From Sva-07 sp963707515 (GTDB lineage: Bacteria > Actinomycetota > Acidimicrobiia > Acidimicrobiales > Ilumatobacteraceae): DNA of 64,000 nucleotides. Position numbers and translations under genes: made by a program. A model generated the notes under the pieces. The model had not been told where the DNA came from. It saw nothing but the letters and a program-made list of their open reading frames with translations, and made no database searches. The stretch spans positions 372,001 to 436,000 of the forward strand of contig CAVPQI010000003.1 in the NCBI GenBank assembly GCA_963707515.1. The letters are read 5' to 3'. Numbering within the stretch: the first letter of the stretch is position 1; each line of letters opens with the position of its first letter. This document shows positions 57,388-64,000 of the stretch, piece after piece.

Positions 57388-57605
57388 CTTTGTCGGGCCT
57401 CACGGCGGTCGCTCGATTGGCCACGGTTGGTCGGCCCGACGGCGGCTCGTCGCTGGCGCTTTCGTCCTGCTTTGTCGGGCCTCACGGCGGTCGCTCGATT
57501 GGCCACGGTTGGTCGGCCCGACGGCCGTCGCTGGCGCTTTCGTCCGCTTTGGGCCTCACGGCGGTCGCGATTGGCCACGGTTGTCGGCCGACGGCGGCTG
57601 GGGTC
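57388..57605. repeat. Three decaying tandem copies of a ~80-bp unit
   Basis: Units begin CTTTGTCGGGCCTCACGGCG at 57388 and 57470 (82 and 77 bases), with a shortened third at 57547. Each full unit carries an internal inverted pair GTCGGGCC / GGCCCGAC about 45 bases apart. The third copy has lost several short blocks. Starts 5 bases after the glyA stop. Confidence 0.9.
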
Positions 57606-57634
57606 TCGCGGCCGCGGTCCTAGGCTCCTGAGTC

Positions 57635-58780
57635 GTGCCCGACTTCGGTTCCTTTCTCTTGATCGGAGCCGTTGCCGCCGTCGTCACCTTCGCCACCACG
57701 CCGCTGGTGGGCATCCTCGCCCGGCGCCTCGGCTGGGTGGCGATGCCGAACAACCGCACCGTCCACCAGAGCCCACTGCCTGACATCGGCGGCTTGGCGA
57801 TGTACCTCGGGTTCCTCGCCGCGATGGCGACGGCGTGGGCCGTCGGCGCCTTCGACGTGATGTTCGAGAGCAACTCCGAACCGCTCGGCGTGGTGATCGC
57901 GGCGACGATCATCTTCGTCGTCGGCATGCTCGACGACATCCGCGACCTGTCGCCGCCGGCCAAGGTCGCCGGCACGGTGCTGGCGGGCCTCGTCCTCGTC
58001 CAGTTCGGCGTGGTGATGTTCTCGTTCCGGCTGCCGTTCTACGAGGGCCCGATCATCCTCTCCGAGGACCTGCAGCCGCTGGTGACGGTGCTGTGGCTCC
58101 TCGGCATGACCCAGGCGATCAACCTCATCGACGGGCTCGACGGCCTCGCCGCCGGCATCGTCGGCATCGGGGCGTTCGCCTTCTTCCTCTACAGCCAGGA
58201 GCTGATCGACACCGGGCTGCTCGACGTGCGCAACGTCGGCCCGCTGGTGGCGATCATCGCCGTCGGCATGTGCGTCGGGTTCCTGCCACACAACTTCAAT
58301 CCGGCGCGGATCATCATGGGCGACGGCGGCGCGTTCCTCCTCGGGCTGCTGCTCGCCGTCTCGACCAGCGTCGTCGGCGGACGCGCCGACTCGTTCAGCG
58401 GTGAGTTCATCGGCCAGACCTACTTCTTCCTCGCCCCGTTGGCGATCCCGCTGCTGATCCTCGGCGTGCCGATCCTCGACATGGCGTTCGCCATCGTCCG
58501 CCGGGTGTCGTACCGCCGGTCGTTCTCGGTCGCCGACAAGGGCCACCTGCATCACCGGCTGATGAACCTCGGTCACGGGCATCGGCGCAGCGTCGTCATC
58601 CTCTGGACGTGGACCGCGCTGCTGTCGGCGTTCGTGCTCTATCCGACGCTCACCGGACGCAACCCGGCGTATCTGCCCTTCGGCATCATCGCCTTGGCGA
58701 TCGTGTTGTTCACCGTGCTCCACCCGAGCGTCCGCGCTCGCCGCCGCTCCAACGGTCACACCCCCGAACTGCCCGGGTGA
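57635..58780 (+). CDS. wecA: UDP-GlcNAc:undecaprenyl-phosphate GlcNAc-1-phosphate transferase family protein
   Basis: 381 residues, about eleven membrane segments. Family motifs: PNNRTVHQSPLPDIGGLAMYLGF, GMLDDIRDLSP, NLIDGLDGLAAG, MGDGGAFLLGLLL, and the cytoplasmic loop DKGHLHHRLMNLGH. Acidic residues in DDIRD and DGLDG bind Mg2+. Starts the lipid-linked synthesis of cell-wall polymers such as arabinogalactan or teichoic-type glycans. GTG 57635. Located directly before the ATP synthase operon, the usual actinobacterial position. Confidence 0.93.
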   Translation: MPDFGSFLLIGAVAAVVTFATTPLVGILARRLGWVAMPNNRTVHQSPLPDIGGLAMYLGFLAAMATAWAVGAFDVMFESNSEPLGVVIAATIIFVVGMLDDIRDLSPPAKVAGTVLAGLVLVQFGVVMFSFRLPFYEGPIILSEDLQPLVTVLWLLGMTQAINLIDGLDGLAAGIVGIGAFAFFLYSQELIDTGLLDVRNVGPLVAIIAVGMCVGFLPHNFNPARIIMGDGGAFLLGLLLAVSTSVVGGRADSFSGEFIGQTYFFLAPLAIPLLILGVPILDMAFAIVRRVSYRRSFSVADKGHLHHRLMNLGHGHRRSVVILWTWTALLSAFVLYPTLTGRNPAYLPFGIIALAIVLFTVLHPSVRARRRSNGHTPELPG

Positions 58781-58808
58781 CATCCGTCATCGGAATGTCG
58801 CGTCGGAG

Positions 58809-58838
58809 TTGCCCGCGACGACCGCCGGCCACTAGGTT
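58809..58838 (+). promoter_or_regulatory. Candidate promoter of the ATP synthase operon
   Basis: TTGCCC (58809-58814), 18-base spacer, TAGGTT (58833-58838). A short hairpin just after the wecA stop (58779-58799) precedes it. Gives a ~65-base leader before the first ORF at 58905. Confidence 0.4.
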
Positions 58839-58904
58839 GTGCATGCGTTCACAAGCGGCCCGGACCCACGGTCCGATCCAGCGCCGACGTGAACCATTGG
58901 ATCA

Positions 58905-59204
58905 ATGAAGCTCCTCCCCAAGCAGCCCCGCGTCAACGCGAACCCGAACGGTGACTCGCTCGGCCTCGGCATCGAGGCGGCCGTCATCTTGGCGTTGTTC
59001 TTCTTCGCCGGGTTCGGCCTCGACCACCTGTTCTCGACGAGGCCGGTGTTCATGATCGTGATGACCCTGATCGGGTCGATCGGCCTGTTCGCCAAGTACA
59101 AGTACAGCTACGAGGAGAAGATGACGCAGCTCGAAGCGGAGCGGGCGAACAAGTCCGCGTCGCGCACCACGAGCTCGACGAGCGGACGAGGCGGCGTCGC
59201 ATGA
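58905..59204 (+). CDS. AtpZ/AtpI-like small membrane protein
   Basis: 99 residues. Two membrane segments (AAVILALFFFAGFGLDHLF, then MIVMTLIGSIGLFAKYKYSY) and a basic/Ser tail. The AtpZ/AtpI pattern GFGLDHLF...P is present. Such proteins help c-ring assembly or Mg2+ supply. First gene of the operon; its stop overlaps the next ATG by four bases. Confidence 0.85.
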   Translation: MKLLPKQPRVNANPNGDSLGLGIEAAVILALFFFAGFGLDHLFSTRPVFMIVMTLIGSIGLFAKYKYSYEEKMTQLEAERANKSASRTTSSTSGRGGVA

Positions 59205-59686
59205 GTGCGCGCCAGCCCGCCGACACGTTCACCACCCGCCTCGACGGCCCGTCACCCGAGGTCGAGGTCTCTACCGACATGATCAAGCGCGGCCTCATCG
59301 TGGCCCCGCTGCTGATCGCCATCTGCGCCGTCATCTGGGGCGGCGACGGCGCCTGGTCGAGCGCCTACGGCATCGCCATCGTGCTCGCCAACTTCGCCCT
59401 GGCCGCGCTGTTCATCGCCTCGGCGGCCAAGATCTCGCTCGGATTGATGATGGCGGCGACGCTCTTCGGCTACATCATCCGCCTTGCACTCATCTTCGTC
59501 GCCGTCTGGCTCGTCCGCGATGCGTCGTGGATTTCGTTTCCGGCCCTCGGATCGACCATCATCGTCACGCACCTTGGTCTGCTGTTCTGGGAGATGAAGT
59601 ACGTGGCGATGTCGCTGGCGCATCCCGGGCTCAAGCCGGGACGCATCAACCCAGACGGTCCGCCGACGTCGACCACGACGACCTGA
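59201..59686 (+). CDS. atpI: ATP synthase protein I-like membrane protein
   Basis: 161 residues with four hydrophobic segments. No catalytic motif; placed second in the operon like AtpI, a chaperone for the c ring. N-terminal ~25 residues are hydrophilic. The Thr-rich end is not conserved. Identified by position and topology more than by sequence. Confidence 0.75.
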   Translation: MSARQPADTFTTRLDGPSPEVEVSTDMIKRGLIVAPLLIAICAVIWGGDGAWSSAYGIAIVLANFALAALFIASAAKISLGLMMAATLFGYIIRLALIFVAVWLVRDASWISFPALGSTIIVTHLGLLFWEMKYVAMSLAHPGLKPGRINPDGPPTSTTTT

Positions 59687-59745
59687 CCCGCCGCATCACC
59701 TCCCTCACGCCCCACTCACACACTCACGACTGAAACGGAAACCAC

Positions 59746-60516
59746 GTGTTCGGACTCGAGTTCCCGCCGATCAACGAGATCCTGCGTTGGCAGGACATCT
59801 TCCCCTCGTTCAACAAGATCGCCCTGATCGCCGTCTCCGCTGCGCTCATCGGCATCTTGCTGTTCGTGTTCGCCAGCCGCGGCAACGGCAAGCTGGCGCC
59901 GACCGGTGCGCGCAACCTCGCCGAGACGACGATCGAGTTCGTCGAAGAGGGCATCGTGATGCAGACCCTCGGCAAGGCCGGCCTCAAGTGGACGCCGTTC
60001 CTGCTGAGCCTGTTCATCTTCATCTTCTTGTGCAACATCCCGGGGATCTTGCCGATCATCCAGATGCCGGCGACCGCCCGCATCGCCATCCCGCTGTCGC
60101 TGTCGCTGCTCGTCTGGGTGATCTACATCGGCACCGGCCTGAAGCACCAGGGCGCCGGCTACTTCGGCCACCTGCTGTGGCCTCCCGGGGTGCCGACGGC
60201 ACTGAAGCCGCTCGTCGGACTGATCGAGTTCATCTCGACGATCATCGTCACGCCGTTCTCGCTGACCGTCCGACTCATGGCCAACATGCTCGCCGGCCAC
60301 ATCCTGCTCGTCACGTTCGCCCTGCTCACCGAGGCGCTGTTGCTCGCCGAGACGAAGCAGGCCTTCCTCGTGCCGATGAGCATCCTGCCCTTCGGGATGC
60401 TGATCTTCCTGACGGCGTTCGAGATCCTCGTCGCCTTCTTGCAGGCGTACATCTTCACGATCCTCGCCGCCGTGTACATCAGCAACTCGACCGCCGGCCA
60501 CGCCGAGGATCACTGA
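59746..60516 (+). CDS. atpB: ATP synthase F0 subunit a
   Basis: 256 residues. The essential Arg lies in LTVRLMANMLAGH and the conserved Glu/Gln face in FLQAYIFTILAAVYISNS. Forms the proton half-channels next to the c ring. GTG 59746. It ends 76 bases before atpE; that gap contains a good ribosome site (ACAGGAGAAA). Confidence 0.95.
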   Translation: MFGLEFPPINEILRWQDIFPSFNKIALIAVSAALIGILLFVFASRGNGKLAPTGARNLAETTIEFVEEGIVMQTLGKAGLKWTPFLLSLFIFIFLCNIPGILPIIQMPATARIAIPLSLSLLVWVIYIGTGLKHQGAGYFGHLLWPPGVPTALKPLVGLIEFISTIIVTPFSLTVRLMANMLAGHILLVTFALLTEALLLAETKQAFLVPMSILPFGMLIFLTAFEILVAFLQAYIFTILAAVYISNSTAGHAEDH

Positions 60517-60592
60517 TCGCTCCGGCGATCGTCACGCTGCGAACACTCAGCTCTCCCATCTACCGAAAGCACAACAGGAGAAACACATCCCC

Positions 60593-60865
60593 ATGGAAGC
60601 ATTCAGCGCTCTCGTCGCCCAGGTCGAGGACCCGGCCGATCTGAAGAACATCCAGGCGGCATCCGGCGCCGGCATGGCCTACGGCCTCGCCGCCATCGGC
60701 CCCGGCATCGGCATCGGTTACCTCGTCGGCAAGTCCGTCGAGGCGATGGCCCGTCAGCCCGAGGCCGCCGGCATGGTCCGCACCACGATGTTCCTCGGCA
60801 TCGCCTTCACCGAGGCCCTCGCCCTGATCGGCTTCGTGGTCTTCATCCTCTTGAAGTTCGCCTGA
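60593..60865 (+). CDS. atpE: ATP synthase F0 subunit c
   Basis: 90 residues, two-helix hairpin. Gly-rich helix 1 (AIGPGIGIGYLVGKS), polar loop ARQPEAAG, and the proton-binding Glu in FTEALALIGF. The neighbours of the Glu (Ala, no Ser/Thr pair) fit a proton rather than sodium enzyme. An N-terminal ~25-residue extension precedes helix 1. Confidence 0.96.
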   Translation: MEAFSALVAQVEDPADLKNIQAASGAGMAYGLAAIGPGIGIGYLVGKSVEAMARQPEAAGMVRTTMFLGIAFTEALALIGFVVFILLKFA

Positions 60866-60907
60866 TCGCGAGCTTGTTCCATCCGTCCGAATCGTTGAGG
60901 AGATGAC

Positions 60908-61543
60908 GTGCTGACAGCCGTCGTAACCGTCGTCGGGGAAGCCGTGGAGGTGTCGCTCGTCGACGCCGCCGTGGTCGCCGCCGAAGGCGAAGGTGAAGAA
61001 GAGGAAGGGCACGAGACCGGAGAAGGTCACGCCACGGGCCCCGAGAGCGATCTCAACCCGATCTTCCCCGAAGTCAAAGAGGTCGTCTGGGGCTTTGGTG
61101 CCTTCGTCGTGCTCGCACTCGCCTTGCGTCTGTTCCTGTTCCGCAAGGTCCGGGATGCGATGACGGAGCGCTACGAGCACGTCCAGGGCGACATCCAGAC
61201 GGCCGAGAACCTGACCGCATCGGCCCGGGCCGACGTCGCGGAGTACGAGGCGCAGGTCGCCTCGGTTCGCGCCGACGCCCAGTCGCGTGTCGAAGCAGCA
61301 CGGGCAACGCTCGAATCCGAGCGCAGCGCCCGCCTCGCCGAGGTCAACGCACGGATCGCCGACAAGCGAGCCGCTGCCGCCGCCGAGGTCGAAGCCGCCA
61401 AGGCTGCCTCACGGGGGCAGGTCGAGTCGGCCGTCGCTGACGTCGCCGGTCACATCGCCACGCTGGCGATCGGCAAGCAGCCGGCGCCCGACGTGGTCAA
61501 CGCCGCGGTCGCCCAGGCAATGGGCCAGGGGGTGTCGGCATGA
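60908..61543 (+). CDS. ATP synthase F0 subunit b' (first b-type subunit)
   Basis: 211 residues. An acidic ~50-residue N-terminus (EGEGEEEEGHETGEGH) precedes one membrane anchor (EVVWGFGAFVVLALALRLFLFRKV) and a long Ala/Glu/Arg coiled coil. Forms part of the peripheral stalk. GTG 60908; its stop overlaps the next ATG by four bases. Confidence 0.9.
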   Translation: MLTAVVTVVGEAVEVSLVDAAVVAAEGEGEEEEGHETGEGHATGPESDLNPIFPEVKEVVWGFGAFVVLALALRLFLFRKVRDAMTERYEHVQGDIQTAENLTASARADVAEYEAQVASVRADAQSRVEAARATLESERSARLAEVNARIADKRAAAAAEVEAAKAASRGQVESAVADVAGHIATLAIGKQPAPDVVNAAVAQAMGQGVSA

Positions 61544-62151
61544 GCGCGCTCGCCACCATCACGGTCCGTCTCGGTGAGTTCGGCGCCGGGCTGATCCAGG
61601 CCGAGGGCCACGACATCCCCTTCGACGACAAGGGCTACACGACGATCGATCCGATCCTGCCTCCCAAGTGGGAGATGATCATCGGATCGGCGGCGTCGCT
61701 GATCGTGTTCGCCATGCTGTACAAGTTCGCCTGGCCGATCATGCGCCAGAGCTTCAAGGACCGCACGGCACGCATCCAGAAGGAACTCGACGACTCGGCA
61801 GCGGCCAAGGCAGCCGCCGAGACCGAGGCGCAGCGCATCCGCCAGGCCAAGGGCGACATCGACGCCGAGCGGGCCCGCCTGTACGCCGAAGCCGATACCC
61901 AGGCGGAGGCGCTGATCGCCGACGGCCGCGTGCGGCTCGACGCCGAGGTCGCCGAGCTCGAAGCTCGTGCCGACGCCGACGTCTCCGCGGCGGCGGGACG
62001 AGGCAGCGACGAACTGCGCGCCGAGATCGCCCGCCATGCCGGCGTGGCCGTCGACCGCATCGTTGCCGACACGCTCGACGAGGCCGCCCAGCAGGAACTG
62101 ATCGAAGGCTTCATCCAGCGCGTCGGCGCACGTCAGGGAGTCGCATCATGA
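61540..62151 (+). CDS. atpF: ATP synthase F0 subunit b
   Basis: 203 residues. One membrane anchor (EMIIGSAASLIVFAMLYKFAW) after a ~45-residue N-terminus, then a coiled coil with TARIQKELDDSAAAKAAAETEAQRIR. Second stalk subunit. The stop overlaps atpH by four bases. Confidence 0.93.
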   Translation: MSALATITVRLGEFGAGLIQAEGHDIPFDDKGYTTIDPILPPKWEMIIGSAASLIVFAMLYKFAWPIMRQSFKDRTARIQKELDDSAAAKAAAETEAQRIRQAKGDIDAERARLYAEADTQAEALIADGRVRLDAEVAELEARADADVSAAAGRGSDELRAEIARHAGVAVDRIVADTLDEAAQQELIEGFIQRVGARQGVAS

Positions 62152-62679
62152 GTGGTGACGCAAAGATCGAGGGCTACGCCCGAGCACTGTTCGAGATCGC
62201 CCGCGCCGAGGGAACCCTCGACGAGGTCGAAGACGAGCTGTTCCGCTTCGCCCGCTCGTACGAGTCGAGCGACGCGCTGCGCAACGCGCTCGACCGACGA
62301 GCACATCCCTGCCGAGAAGCGGCAGGCCATCGTCGAGGACCTCCTCGGCGGCAAGTCGACCACGACCACCGTCCAACTCGTCTCGATGGTCGTCGGTTCC
62401 GGCCGATCCCGCGACCTGCCGGCGATCGTCGACAGCCTCGTCGCCCGCGCCTCGAGCGCCAAGCAGCTCGACGTCGCCGAGGTGCGCACCGCCGTCGCCC
62501 TCAGCGCCGACCAGCAGGCCCGCCTCAAGGCGGCGCTGGAGAACGCGACCGGCAAGAGCCTCAACCTCAAGACCGTCGTCGACCCGTCGGTGATCGGTGG
62601 CGTCGTCGCCACGATCGGCGACACGGTGATCGACGACACCATCCGCACACGCGTCGAGCAGCTGAAGAGCCGGCTCTGA
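62148..62679 (+). CDS. atpH: ATP synthase F1 subunit delta (one frameshift as given)
   Basis: 176 residues after removing one extra base at about 62292 (CTCGACC, between LRNAL and TDEHIPAEKRQ). N-terminal helical bundle YARALFEIARAEGTLDEVEDEL; C-terminal end DPSVIGGVVATIGDTVIDDTIRTRVEQLK. Links the stalk to F1. Because the enzyme is essential and the two halves are well conserved, the break is almost certainly a sequence error. Confidence 0.9.
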
Positions 62680-62748
62680 GGCGCACCCCTGTTGTGAACC
62701 CGCACGTCAACATCCCGCTCGTAATCGCGAAGGATCAGAAAGACCATC

Positions 62749-64000
<1,252 letters not shown>

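Noticed and set aside
57388..57605. CRISPR-like array
   Set aside because: Units are contiguous ~80-bp copies without unique spacers.

Overview
The window is GC-rich, almost fully coding DNA from an actinomycete-type chromosome. The order argS-lysA ... hom-thrC-rho-rpmE-(unknown)-prfA-prmC ... rpiB-glyA-wecA-atp is the classical actinobacterial housekeeping block. The codon use (nearly all third positions C or G), the Ada-AlkA fusion beside an Ogt, a long disordered insert in Rho, and the L,D-transpeptidase agree with Actinomycetota. Protein flavour suggests Acidimicrobiia (Ilumatobacter-like), which is inference only. There is no rRNA, CRISPR, prophage or insertion sequence; one tRNA (Arg, anticodon CCG) is present.

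Layout. 1-3530: end of an unknown gene, then an ATP-grasp/alpha-E fusion and a transglutaminase. 3531-8004: a complete sulfate ABC importer (Sbp, CysT, CysW, CysA) with an Rrf2 regulator and a candidate palindromic operator. 8242-11744: an MFS exporter and an alkylation-repair pair (Ada-AlkA, Ogt). 11837-26393: an alpha-glucoside regulon: binding protein, two permeases, ATPase, GH13 alpha-glucosidase, an unusual DUF4032-deoxyribose-phosphate aldolase fusion and a LacI repressor, with the same 14-bp operator before aglE and before the repressor. A stress-type SPFH/zinc-ribbon pair and an unknown gene sit between the permeases and the ATPase. 26509-31946: tRNA-Arg, a DUF1990-like protein, a DHA2 exporter and a molybdopterin oxidoreductase. 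32072-47812: argS, lysA, a PemK-like toxin, an ABC-2 exporter, a beta-lactamase-fold lipoprotein, hom, thrC, rho, rpmE, an unknown gene, prfA and prmC. 47924-55315: accessory genes (L,D-transpeptidase, TerB, S9 peptidase, alcohol dehydrogenase, nucleoside hydrolase, broken thiolase). 55625-64000: rpiB, glyA, wecA and the ATP synthase operon, cut inside atpA.

The most striking signals are: (1) about 46 extra single bases, all in the +1 sense, inside aglE-aglF-aglG, with five isolated ones elsewhere, including atpH. Nearly all can be read as two synonymous third-codon bases written side by side, which points to unresolved strain variants or a consensus fault rather than gene decay. (2) A palindrome family placed 21 to 32 bases after the stop codons of three unrelated genes, plus several other unique or paired palindromes. 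(3) The kinase-like/DeoC fusion. (4) Matching LacI operators and a separate palindrome over the sulfate promoter. All gene functions are inferred from family resemblance; no database search was possible.
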